A stretch of DNA of 64,000 nt from Caenorhabditis remanei (taxonomy: Eukaryota; Nematoda; Chromadorea; Rhabditida; Rhabditidae), in contig NC_071331.1 in the NCBI RefSeq assembly GCF_010183535.1, positions 1,488,001 through 1,552,000 on the forward strand, written 5' to 3'. Positions 54,231 to 64,000 of this stretch are shown one piece after another. The translations under genes were made by a program, and so were the position numbers. The notes under the pieces are model-generated. The model ran no database searches. It was given only the letters and a program-made list of their open reading frames with translations, and was not told the DNA's origin. Within the stretch, counting starts at the first letter, position 1; each line of letters begins with the position of its first letter.

Positions 54231-54579
54231 ATAAACGGGCCGACACGGGCCGCCGCGTAACTCGTGTCATACTCAATATTATGAGCTCAAAAATATACCA
54301 AAATGTAGATCTCAGCGAGTTCTATGTCAGTGACCTACTACGGGCCGAATGGCTATTCGTTAATGTGCCGCGGGCCGGGCTAGAATGACTTTTGTGGCCA
54401 TTTTCGCGTTTTTTGGCACTTTTTCCCATTAACGAATAGCCATTCGGCCCGTAGTAGGTCACTGACATAGAACTCGCTGAGATCTACATTTTGGTATATT
54501 TTTGAGCTCATAATATTGAGTTTGACACGAGTTACGCGGCGGCCCGTGTCGGCCTGTTTCGGCCCGATTTGAAAGTATG
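54222..54579. mobile_element. 358-bp GGGCC-family hAT-like foldback MITE
   Basis: Ends CATAC / GTATG and exact 8-bp duplication ATAATAAC (54,214-54,221 and 54,580-54,587). Arms carry CGGGCCGACACGGGCCG and are long and nearly identical (GATCTCAGCGAGTTCTATG and complement). Frames inside are mirror artefacts. Confidence 0.85.
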
Positions 54580-54587
54580 ATAATAAC

Positions 54588-55530
54588 AGATGCGTAACCA
54601 TAAACCCAGTTTTCCAGTTTCACAGACACATTTTATATTTCTATAGAGAAACCATAGTTGATTGGCTACACCCACTTGTCTTATCTAAATCGATTACCAT
54701 TTTTGTTCTATTCAACTGTCCAGTTTCAAAATTCTTTTATTTATTTAAATCGAAAATAACAAATGTTGCCAAGCATGTTTTTATTTGTGAATTGATAGGA
54801 AACAGCACGACCAAAATATTCCGGTTTCATATCTATCTCGTTTTTGATGACTTGCTGAAAGAAATTAGTATTATATGATATAGAGAAGACTATTAAAAAC
54901 GTTTGCATTTTATTTAACAGTTCAAATAACAATGAAAGCGTCATAACGTACAAATTGTAGGATCTTCACAAAAAATTGAGTGCATAATTACTGTAACAGG
55001 TCTCTATTAATCGGTGTATAAAATGGTTGGCTGTAACATCCTGAGCAAGCCAGTACAAAAAAAGAAAATAAATGTTGAACTTTATACATCTCACTCAACA
55101 CGGTTTGTTGAAACACGAAAATTTATTACACTAAAGTTTACCCAAACATTACAGTTTCGGCAATTCCTTAAATTAATATAGTTTTCAAACAAACTACTTC
55201 TTCAAAGATGAATGAACCCGAATTGAACATCAGAAATATATATTTCTGGAATTTGCCTTACACGATTGGTATTCTACTAAATGCAAATGTTTATTCAGAA
55301 AAATATCAAAGAAGAGCAAGGAACATTTATTGATGTTCAGCTCTGCTTCATTGTAGAAGATTTACATCGTTTGTATTTGTAGCTCAGAATAGGCTCAAAC
55401 CAGAGTTGCAACGAGCATGCCTGTTTTTAAAAAAGCAAAAAGAAATAAAAAATTTTGTAAAATTTACTGTTTTTTGCAGCCGAAGTATTGTGTTATTTTT
55501 TCAAAAATAGGTCCAGCTGCTGTCGACTAA
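54588..55530. other. AT-rich spacer
   Basis: No supported gene. Only single near matches to the Ruby core (GGAAACAG near 54,800). Confidence 0.4.
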
Positions 55531-55534
55531 CTAT

Positions 55535-56460
55535 AAGAGGTGTTTTCCTTCTTTCCCTTCTTCAACAGTCATCTTCGCACTCTCCTTCATTATTGCTACT
55601 CATCTTATTACCTTAAAAATTCGACAACCTATCCGTTAACCTCTGCTTTCGTATTATTGAAGTTTGCGGACATCATAATTTATACTGGATTCTTGAAACT
55701 GAACTCTCACGGAAATTTGGTGAATACTAATTTTGTGATTTGCTCTATGTTTATAGAGTAGCGAGCTTCTCCCTTGTTTTTGATGCGCATCTGAAATCGA
55801 TATAATAGTTTGCCGTATTTGCAACATTGTGAAACTATGATATTTTGTGTTTTCTTTTTTTTTTCTAGATTCCTCCAAGTTCGTCCGTATTTTATTCAGC
55901 TTGACCGTCTTTAGAACGGATGTTGTTTTTGAAAACGTCAAAAAGAAAAAAGTTTTCACAATGCGAAATAAAAAATCTAAAACTGTCAAACATGAAATAG
56001 TGAATGCGGAAGTTTTTATGGAGCTCTTTTCTACCAATTTACGTTTTTAGCGCATTGCTTTTCAAATATTGAGAACAACTGTTTCAAAACATTATTAAAA
56101 AATGTTTCAAAATAACTTTTTGATTGTTTCAAAGAATAGTTTACAATAATATTTAAATTGTAAATACTGAAAAAACTTACAATTTCTCAAATAAATAAGC
56201 ACACTGAAACATTGTTTTATGCTCATAACTGACACATGTATGTAACATGTTTTGTTGTAAAAAAAAACTGTATTTACAATTGTAGAATACATACTCAACA
56301 TAATCACTACATAAGTACATTTGCACATGTATGTTTATTTGGAAACCGACAAAATAAATTTTCACAATTTTGATTTGTTTTTTAAATCATACGGCGTAAA
56401 ATGTATTCGTTCATGAACTTCAGCATCAAAATGGGGTAGTCACTGAAAATTTTGAAAAGT
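55535..56460. other. Segmental duplicate (partner of 46.6 and 48.5 kb)
   Basis: 55,540-56,100 is the more continuous version of sequence split at 46,612-47,050 and 48,480-48,690. 56,160-56,330 resembles 50,480-50,580 (ACAATTTCTCA, AAACATTGTTTTA, CACATGTATGTA). Two overlapping frames (55,654-56,037 minus; 55,847-56,050 plus) exist only in this copy and are not conserved. Confidence 0.6.
56079..56144 (+). ncRNA. Candidate 21U-RNA locus
   Basis: CTGTTTCA at 56,079-56,086; TGAT gives U at 56,124 (+38). Paralogue of 48,637. Confidence 0.55.
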
Positions 56461-57340
56461 GAAAGTTATTATCGGCGATAACTGACAAAAGTATTTAATT
56501 TCCTTGAGTTCTTTCATATACACTCGTTTTTTACATTTCAAAATTTGTATTTCACTAAACTAAAAAAAAATCAAAATTGATGGTTGTTAAGTTTCATTTA
56601 CAAGATCAATTTATTGAATGTTTCAAAATTGGGTCTTAAAATGAAGAAGGTGCTAAAGTTGTTCGAAAAACGATTTTAGTTCTATTTACGGTCTTCTGAA
56701 CTTACTAAACTGAGTTGTAATCCTGAAAACTAGCAATGCTCGAATCTGCAGTTAGTTTTGTAAGCAAGTAATCTCAGTCTAAATTGAAATGCGGAAATTC
56801 ACTGTTTAATGGTAAGTTCTGTTCCAAAATTGGTTGATGATTGCTTAGATGACTAAATAAACTCTCAGAAACTGCAACTTTTGTTTTAATTTTCTTTCTG
56901 ATACTGAATTAAAATTACTTCTTCACTGATTTCATGTATAATTAAGTTTCAGAATTTTTCAATGAATTTCAATTAGAAAGAATGAAACAAATAATTATTC
57001 TTCAATTCCGTTCGAAGCCAAACTTTCAATCTTGAAATCGCATTTCAATTTTTGATGTTTGAAAATAAATTGTCCCAACTACTGATAAAACTAGATTCTT
57101 GTCATTTTTATGGTTCTGTTTTTGTCCGATTATGACGGTTGTTGTATTAGTTTCCGTCCTTATGACTTGTATTTTTTGAATGAACCACATGATGTAAATA
57201 TAGCCGAATTGGGAACTTACATATCAGTCTCATTTCGGCGATTTTTTGGAACAGTAAAACAATTTTAAGATCTGTTTCTTATTAGTGATGTATTAGTGAT
57301 GACTTTTCTAATAACAATAGTCCTGAATCGCGCTTAACAC
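56460..57340. other. AT-rich spacer
   Basis: No gene. 57,060-57,150 parallels 61,970-62,070 (ACTGATAAAACTAGATTC, then GACGGTTGTTGTATTAG), the start of the next duplicated pair. Confidence 0.5.
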
Positions 57341-57860
57341 ATTCTGAACTAAAAGGGCCCCTCCTTAACAATTTATTTTCCCACAAGCACAAAACTCTCC
57401 CCTCGAATTCCAAACCTAACCAGAGATCATTTCTCCGTTATCTTCAGGACAAACACACATTTTTCTTGGTTTCTCTTCAAATAACACACTCTATATCAGA
57501 CATGGCGCCATTGAGAAGAAGAAGAAGAACTTTTTTGTGTTGTGAAGTCATTAACTGATTTTTTACCAGAAGAAGAGAGGCACTTTGTGGTTGTTGATCC
57601 CGATCTGTTTCCCTTCGTCGCGAAATTTCTTTTCAATTGGTTCGCGGTGACGCATGGCAACATTTTGTAGTCTGACACAAGAAGTTATAGGGAGAGAGAT
57701 AACGGGAAATGGGGAGATGGAAGAGAAGAAGGGAGAATTTTTTTGTGATAAGATCAACTCGGAAACCTTGTTGTTATCAATTAGTAGGTACTAAATGTGT
57801 CGACACGTGTTTTTATGACTATCGTTTTCAGATTGATGGGGAAGAATGAAACTTATTTTT
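57340..57860. repeat. Duplicated segment E, copy 1
   Basis: Strong match to 62,385-62,960: CCTAACCAGAGATCATTTCT, then CATGGCGCCATTGAGAAGAA, then GTCATTAACTGATTTTT, GTTGATCCCGAT, CAACATTTTGTAGTC and AATTAGTAGGTACTAAATGT. ATGGCGCCA opens only a short frame that stops in both copies, and the minus-strand frames differ between copies by frameshifts. I regard it as a noncoding duplicate or repeat. Confidence 0.75.
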
Positions 57861-58153
57861 GGTGGAACCATATATAATCAGAATTATCGAGATCAGAAGT
57901 GGTAAATAACCGGAAACATAGTTAATAATTAATGAAAACCTGGTAAAAAAACTATAATAAAAATGGATTCAAAGTTTCTAAAAACTACTTGAAACTGAAA
58001 AAAAGTGAGTTTTGTAAGTCGTTTTTTCCTAATTTAAAGGGATTTTTAAGCCGGGTTCAAATCATTAAGATTTAACTTTTCGAAGCACCAATGGTTCCCA
58101 GGAAAATGCGGATTTCAGGAAAATGACGTTTCCTTTAAATTTGCTTAAAAAGG

Positions 58154-58220
58154 AGATATTGGATGAAATGAAGATTGACTTCTTTCAGAAGAGAACAAAA
58201 AAATGGAATTTTTGAAACAG
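58154..58220 (-). ncRNA. Candidate 21U-RNA locus
   Basis: TGAAACAG at 58,213-58,220; CAAT gives U at 58,174 (39 nt). Confidence 0.5.
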
Positions 58221-59277
58221 TAAATTTACAATAATTCTTGTTTCAGAATGGTAATTTTCTCACCTCCCCTTCTTTTTCTGTCAATGAGATTCGTGCCTTA
58301 CATCCATAAAATAACTCTATATTTTTGTGTTTTCCTTTTCTTCTCTTCATCAGCTCTTCTATTAATCACATTTTGATCCACTTCTTTTCACTCATTTTTA
58401 CATTTTTTGTATGTACTGTTTTCCTTTATCTTTCAGTCTCTAGTTGTTCTGTTTCTCTCATTGTCCATTAACATCTTCTAAACTATTTCTGTAACTTTTC
58501 GATTCAGAGGTAAAAGATTGGAAACTCAGAGAAACAAAGAAAATAGATTGATATGAATGATAAGAGAGATGAAAATTTGTTTTTTTTTTTGGTATCTCTG
58601 TTTCTCTATTGTCTTATTTGATTTTGTCTTTCGTTCCAATGGATTCCATAGCTTGACGTGAGATGATGGAATAGAAATAAAATCGGACGATATATCTCTC
58701 TCTATCTGAAACTTTTCTTTGTCGGAACTAACAGAAGAGGGCAAAGTCTTGACTGAGATTTTTGATCTCTGTATTGGGATCAAAATGTAGAGAAAAGAAA
58801 AGTGTGGCAGTGCCAGAGATAATGTTCAATATTGATCGATTGAAAATTCCAATTTGTTAGATAAGGTTGGAAACGGTGATAGTATTTCGAATCATAAACT
58901 CGTTTAGAAAATTTTCAAACGAAAATAATAGTTTTGATACAGTGAACATTTTAAGAAACTAGTTTCCCGGTAATTTTAAAATAATCAGTTTGGTATCATA
59001 GTCGGTTCAAAAATAATGATAATAGAAACAGAAAAAATGATCTCGGATAAAAAAACAGGAAAAAGTTCACAATCTTTGAAATTCATAGAAAATTTGTCGG
59101 TTTTTACGAAAAGCATGAATGTCTTTTTCTGTAACTTTTAATTCTGATGATTTGAACCAATGATGTTCTAATTGAACTGAACTTCTTCTAACTATCTACA
59201 CACATTAAATTATAAATTTGGGACACAATAACTATACGATATTCTCTGTAACATTTCAGCTTTCTGTTAAAACTTTA

Positions 59278-59344
59278 CTGTTTCAACGAGTCTTCAAAGT
59301 ATTTATTGTTAGTATCCTACCAATTAAGTTTTTTCGTGTGGCTA
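59278..59344 (+). ncRNA. Candidate 21U-RNA locus
   Basis: CTGTTTCA at 59,278-59,285; CAAT gives U at 59,324 (+39). Confidence 0.5.
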
Positions 59345-59376
59345 TAAAACTTCCAATGCATTTTTGAAAGTTTCTT

Positions 59377-59442
59377 GGCAAATCAGATAAACATGTATCA
59401 TAATTTGTGGTCGAGAGCTCGAAAATTAGGTTCTTGAAACAG
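59377..59442 (-). ncRNA. Candidate 21U-RNA locus
   Basis: TGAAACAG at 59,435-59,442; TGAT gives U at 59,397 (38 nt). Confidence 0.55.
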
Positions 59443-59755
59443 TGTAAAACCAGTAAAGTTTATAGTATATTTGCAGGTTTCTCTTATGTATATTATCTGA
59501 TTTCTCTTCCTATCATTGTCAAATGGCACACACAGACACACCGACAATAAGGAAAACAAAAATAACTTTTACTCTGTTTTCTGAGGTCTATAACAGATTT
59601 CGTTTTCAGAAAAAAAATGATGAGAAGCAACTACCCATTTTTTATCAGCTCGTAACTCTTTTCAAAATAAACATTATCACTCGAAAACTAAAATGAAAAA
59701 AATCTTGGCTAGTTCTACTTTTCTGCGAGTTGTTTGTTAATATCACGCTTGCGTT

Positions 59756-59821
59756 CTGTTTCAAAAATATTTTATCTAGTTTGTCGATATTTTCTTACAC
59801 TGATGACGAGTTTCGTGTTTT
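59756..59821 (+). ncRNA. Candidate 21U-RNA locus
   Basis: CTGTTTCA at 59,756-59,763; CACT gives U at 59,801 (+38). Confidence 0.6.
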
Positions 59822-60665
59822 AAAACGGAATTTAAAAATTCTATAAAACTGTTACTTTAGTTTGACATAACTCTTGTTGTTCTCATACTTTTGATTAATT
59901 GTTTTTCTCATACTTTTTGATTTACAAAAAAATTAGATGAAAAATTGTGTAATTATCGATAACATTAGTAATGAAATTAAAAAAAAACACTTATTTTTTC
60001 TATCTGAATATTTCAGCTACCTGCCAAAAAGTCTATGCAAAACGGACATGATTCAGCAGAGTTACACATGAAATAATATTTTTGTACTCACCTATGCTCG
60101 CTACTGTATGGACTATTTACATCAATCGCAAAGGATTTTTTGACTGCTGCAGGTTTAATATAAAACACTCATTTCTCGTATTTTCTGGTTGTTCATTTGT
60201 ATCCGTCAGCTTGGAAAGTGATATTGAATGAAATCAACCGGGGGTTTATATTTTTGAGATCAGAGTAAGAAAAGTGTGTTCAAACTTAATTCATAATTGA
60301 CTATCTCGTAATTCAGAAAATAACAGTAAAATAATTTGAAGCCGATTCGAAACATTAATTGAAAAATTGACTCGAGTTCCGTCTGATTACATGTGATAGT
60401 ATTATAAAGTACCCAGAAATACATTAACTTGAGTGACCTTCTGAATTAACAAACTTGTTTAAGATTTTTGAAATGAAAAAGAAAATAGAATCATTATGAA
60501 ATCAGTATGAAGTATGAAACAAATGAAATTATCATCAATCCATTCTCAAATTTGAGATTATATCAATTTAATGAAATAGAATGTTTTATTACTAATCAAA
60601 CCAAAAATGTTATGTTTTGCAGCAATAAATGTTGCTAAAGAAAATTTTTAAACACATTTTTGAAC

Positions 60666-60732
60666 CTGTTTCACGTTGCTCACTTTACTCTCATTTCCAA
60701 TTTTTTTTCAATAACTTTATGAAATATATATT
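60666..60732 (+). ncRNA. Candidate 21U-RNA locus
   Basis: CTGTTTCA at 60,666-60,673; CAAT gives U at 60,712 (+39). Confidence 0.5.
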
Positions 60733-62123
60733 CAAGTAAACTATCGGTGGCAAAATAAATATAAATTCTATTAACTAGTTATTTTTTTTACCTGTAATAA
60801 AATTGATTTCATGATACACAAAAAAGAAAAAACAAAGATATACAACAAATTTACTGTCGCAACGTTCTAAAACATAATTTTTTGATTAACTGTATTGTTG
60901 AACTTCTGTTTCGGGCTGTCATCATTTTGAAACATTTTTTCGTGAAAGTTACTTGGTTATCGTTCAGCATCTGAGCATAATTTTCCAGTATGTTCCATTT
61001 ATGTTTCATTCCCTCATACATTCTTGTTGGACATTGCGAGAATCTCGCGAGTCAATTCTTTTTCTGTGAAAAAAATAGAAAAATCTATGCAAAAAGATTA
61101 TCTCTATGACCTTTCACTGTGAATCAAGTACACTCTTCCCTCATTTCATTTTTAACTTTTTTCATGTTTCACGGTTCTAATAATTTAGACTTTGTTTTAT
61201 TTTCAGCATTCGTTTTAGAAATCTTTGAAGAAACGTCAAAATGGCATTGCGGAAGATATGCTGTGTCCAGCTGGAATTGTCTCGCGATACAATGGTTTTT
61301 GATTATCTCTTGTCTTGTATACTTTAGTCATTGTTCCCTTGAAAGTTGTCTTATTATCTTTTTTTACCCATTTCCATAAAATGTAACTGGATCCCGTCAT
61401 ATCATTGTTTTCCATAAACTTCAGTCTATCTAATTCGATTAATGTTTCCATTCAATCATCTCAATTTGAAAAAAAACTCTGGTCTAATTCGAATTAAAAG
61501 TAACAAATACTGACTTTGAGTGTCAAAACGATTAGTGATCTTCCGATTCGATCAATTTCTTGTCGTCTTGTTAAAGAAAAGATGAAAATTGGTTGATAAG
61601 AACGAAATGTGACTGTTTACCTCTTCTTATCATATTCTCTGATTTTTAGATTTCCTCTCTTTTTTTATTCTTTTGGAATTGGGATGTGTGGTGTTGAGTG
61701 ACACAGACGATGAAAGGAGGAAAAAGATTCTCACAATATGGAATAAAATGGGGAAAACTCCAAAGAAACAACGCAAGCAAAATGTCAAAAATATCTAAGT
61801 TTTTTGAAACTTAATAAATATTTACGGTTTTCCGAACTGGTTAAACTAGTGCCATGCTAAATACTAGTGATGTGTAGAATCTGCGAAATTGTATTAACTG
61901 CTTCTGTCTGTATTTGAACAAGTCTAAATCGATTTGATGACTGAATCCGGTTCAACTCCATCAATTTATGATGTCTGAAAATAAGTTGTCCCGATCACTG
62001 ATAAAACTAGATTCTCGTCAATTTTATGTTTTTATTTTGATCCACCGGTTCTGACGGTAGTTGTATTAGTTTTAGACTTCAAAGCTTCAATTTTTCATAG
62101 TATTACCGCTGAGTTATTAATTC

Positions 62124-62131
62124 TGAAACAG
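62124..62131 (-). promoter_or_regulatory. Ruby-motif core, minus strand, no YRNT found
   Basis: TGAAACAG, with no YRNT at 37-41 nt. Confidence 0.25.
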
Positions 62132-62234
62132 TGCTTTCTCATTTTAACCGCTACATGCAACAGTAGAAAACTTTTTAAAAATTTTAATGCTAGATATATC
62201 AAATTTAGGCCGCATGGTTCCTATTTTTTTGAAT

Positions 62235-62302
62235 ACACACGATAAGAGGGGATTACCAAATTGAAAACTTAGCAGTCTCATTTCGAGCTCATTTTGAAAC
62301 AG
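62235..62302 (-). ncRNA. Candidate 21U-RNA locus
   Basis: TGAAACAG at 62,295-62,302; TGGT gives U at 62,255 (40 nt). Confidence 0.4.
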
Positions 62303-62384
62303 TAAAAAAATTTAAACCTGTGTCCGTTTTTGTATTAGTCATGAGCTTCCTACTATGTTTACTATTTACACAAAAACAACTCAT

Positions 62385-62960
62385 CTCAGAATTCTGAATT
62401 AAAAGGACCCCTTCTTAAATTTTATTTTCCCACAAGTACACACATTTGCCCTGGAATTCCAAGCCTAACCAGAGATCATTTCTCCGTTATCTTCAGGACA
62501 AACACTCATTTTTCTTGGTTTTCTCTTCAAATAACACACTATCTATCGGGCATGGCGCCATTGAGAAGAAGAAGAAGAAGAAGAACTTTTGTGTTGTGAG
62601 GTCATTAACTGATTTTTTATCAGAAGAAAATATAGAGAAGAAGAGAAGAAGAGAGACACTTTGTGGTCGTTGATCCCGATATGTTTCCCTGTGTCGCGCC
62701 ATTTCTTTTCCATTGGTTCTCGGTGACGGAGGGCAACATTTTGTAGTCGGACACAAGAAGTTACAGGGAAGAGAGATAATGGGAAATGGGGAGATGGCTG
62801 AGAAGAAAGAAGAACTTTTTGTGATAAGATCTTTCTGAAGATGATTATTTCGTCGCTGTCAACTCGGAAACCTTGTTGTTATCAATTAGTAGGTACTAAA
62901 TGTGTCGACACGTGGTTTTATGAATATCGTTTTCAGATTGATGGGGAAGAATGAAACTTA
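62385..62960. repeat. Duplicated segment E, copy 2
   Basis: Partner of 57,340-57,860. Longer (AGA)n run after ATGGCGCCATTG and an extra GAAGAAAATATAGAGAAGAA stretch; otherwise closely similar. Confidence 0.75.
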
Positions 62961-62975
62961 CTTTTAGTGGAACCA

Positions 62976-63120
62976 TATGACATGATTCAGCTGAGTTACA
63001 CATAAAAGTACCTAGGGGTACTCACTTATGCTCGCTACTGTACCTCATAGCTTGTAAAATACAATTACTGTTACAAAATCATGATACATACATAATCTAC
63101 GATTTGAATTTATTATTGCA
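62976..63120. other. Short duplicate of 60,045-60,115 and spacer
   Basis: ATTCAGCTGAGTTACACAT and TATGCTCGCTACTGTA recur; the rest is unremarkable. Confidence 0.5.
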
Positions 63121-63121
63121 A

Positions 63122-63280
63122 CGGAAGAGACAAGCTCAACCCCAGACTCATAAGAAAAAAGAATAAAAAAAGGATGAGAGTGAATTAAGATAAGAAAGAA
63201 TCTAGAAGGTTCCCTGCAGCGGAAGAGACAAGCTCAACCCCAGACTCATAGGAAAAAAGAATGAGAGTGAAATAAGAGAA
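63122..63280. repeat. Direct duplication of about 100 bp
   Basis: GGAAGAGACAAGCTCAACCC followed by CAGACTCATA.GAAAAAAGAAT and GATGAGAGTG-like sequence occurs at 63,123 and again at 63,220, separated by GAATCTAGAAGGTTCCC. Confidence 0.85.
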
Positions 63281-63690
63281 AAATATATGAATGACCTTCT
63301 AGTAGGCCGGAATGAGAGTGGAAATGACAAAATTCTGCTCTACTAGTAGTTATGAGCAATGGGCGGGGCCTAATTGTTGCGTAAAAAATTTCGGTTGGGG
63401 GAAGAACTTGTAGACCAAAAAGAGAGCGTCATAAGATTTCCCAATGAGATATGGGACCAGGTGACATGTATGTGAAGATGACGAATGACTAAGATAGTAT
63501 ACCGAAAAAGACAATGTGGCGATCGATTGACATGTCTTCATGGGATTGTGACATCTGTTGTTTGTTTCATCTCAAGCCGTGAGAATCAATAAAAAAAGGG
63601 AGACGAAATCACTGAAGAAAAATAGGGAAAAAAGGGAAAATATGTTTGAAAGAGTCACGTGGTAGTTAAAAGATAAAAATTTCTGTTCCA
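63280..63690. other. Spacer
   Basis: No supported gene; a 63-residue minus frame at 63,350-63,541 has no distinguishing feature. Confidence 0.4.
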
Positions 63691-63697
63691 ATATGCT

Positions 63698-63832
63698 ACC
63701 AGGACAAAAAGATCAGAAATTTTTTTCTTAATGAGGGCCGTCTTTTTCGTTTTTCAAAATTTTCAAAATTACGTCTTTTGAGATAGAAAAACTGATAAAG
63801 CATATGGAAATCGACAGCGGAAAAAGAGGATG
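63698..63832 (+). repeat. Copy of the left segment of the Helitron-like element
   Basis: AAAAAGATCAGAAATTTTTT, then ATAGAAAAACTGATAAAGCA and TATGGAAATCGACAG match 14,655-14,780, where they precede the 119-bp array. Here no array follows before the window ends. Confidence 0.65.
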
Positions 63833-64000
63833 AGAGTGTTTCAAGAATTTGTTATATAGTTCGTTCTCTGATATTCAGCAATCGGTGATCTCGATCGGAA
63901 ATAAGTTTTATTTTTATTAGTTATATTTTTATTACAATACTGTTACAGGAGTTTCATATTTATACTCCAGTTTGTTTTGAGTTACTAGAGACCAAAAAAA

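Larger units (their letters stand above)
57860..61100. other. Long AT-rich gene-free spacer
   Basis: Over 3 kb with no supported gene. Contains 21U candidates at 58,213, 59,278, 59,435, 59,756 and 60,666 and near matches (58,449, 58,601, 59,028, 60,907). 60,045-60,115 (GACATGATTCAGC.GAGTTACACAT, then TATGCTCGCTACTGTA) recurs at 62,976-63,045. On the minus strand that segment contains a donor-like GTGAGTAC after CAGTAGCGAGCATAG, so it could be an old first exon, but no frame supports it. Confidence 0.45.
61100..62380. other. Segmental duplicate remnants and spacer
   Basis: 61,380-61,570 matches 48,840-49,030; 61,970-62,070 matches 57,065-57,160. No gene. Confidence 0.5.

Noticed and set aside
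55654..56037. 127-residue minus-strand frame, longest in the right part
   Set aside because: Not open in the paralogous segment at 46.6-48.6 kb, AT-driven composition, overlapped by an unrelated plus frame.
57493..57560. ATGGCGCCATTG as a start codon of a short Arg-rich protein
   Set aside because: Stops after 18 codons here, and in the duplicate at 62,551 the frame is shifted and stops at a different place.
58526..58783. 85-residue minus-strand frame
   Set aside because: No family signal, no splice or start context, sits in AT-rich spacer.

Overview
The window looks like nuclear DNA from a Caenorhabditis nematode of the Elegans group. It is AT-rich, with short T-rich 3' splice sites (TTTTCAG type), AATAAA signals and Helitron, Tc1-like and hAT-like repeats. 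Its two clear genes encode a bHLH domain of the hlh-17/hlh-31/hlh-32 (Olig/BHLHE22) type. In C. elegans those three genes are clustered on the right part of chromosome IV, inside one of the two large 21U-RNA (piRNA) domains. This window carries the signature of such a domain: I found 43 exact copies of the Ruby-motif core CTGTTTCA (24 on +, 19 on -), and most have a YRNT start signal 37-41 nt downstream. Species and chromosome are inferences.

Layout. 1-1490: end of a 119-bp minisatellite array that finishes in a Helitron-like 3' terminus. 1.8-12.1 kb: upstream region of hlh copy 1. It is built from a repeated module (block R), three copies of a 1.5-1.7 kb repeat with GGCGGC hairpins and a conserved minus-strand frame, and several MITEs. 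12,179-18,107: hlh copy 1 (118 aa, three exons). Its 5.4-kb first intron hosts a second 119-bp array in a Helitron-like element. 18.3-22.8 kb: 21U candidates and a 1.6-kb Tc1-like foldback. 22.8-28.8 kb: the upstream modules again, then hlh copy 2 (117 aa, identical bHLH domain). 28.8-34.4 kb: downstream repeats, two dead hlh copies and a possible orphan two-exon coding remnant.

34,981-46,611: a composite of roughly 60 copies of a 100/101-bp satellite, interrupted by a 1.95-kb foldback. It runs into a 3-kb palindrome and returns as the same satellite in inverted orientation, which resembles a Foldback/Galileo-type transposon. 46.6-64 kb: no gene I can support. It is AT-rich spacer full of 21U candidates, MITEs and diverged segmental duplications (46.6/55.5 kb, 48.8/61.4 kb, 57.3/62.4 kb).

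Reading as a whole: a locus of one bHLH gene plus flanks was duplicated at least twice, leaving two intact and two broken copies. The 21U-RNA units in introns and flanks were copied with it. Nearly all of the many 60-130 aa open frames here lie in satellites, foldbacks or MITEs and are not genes.
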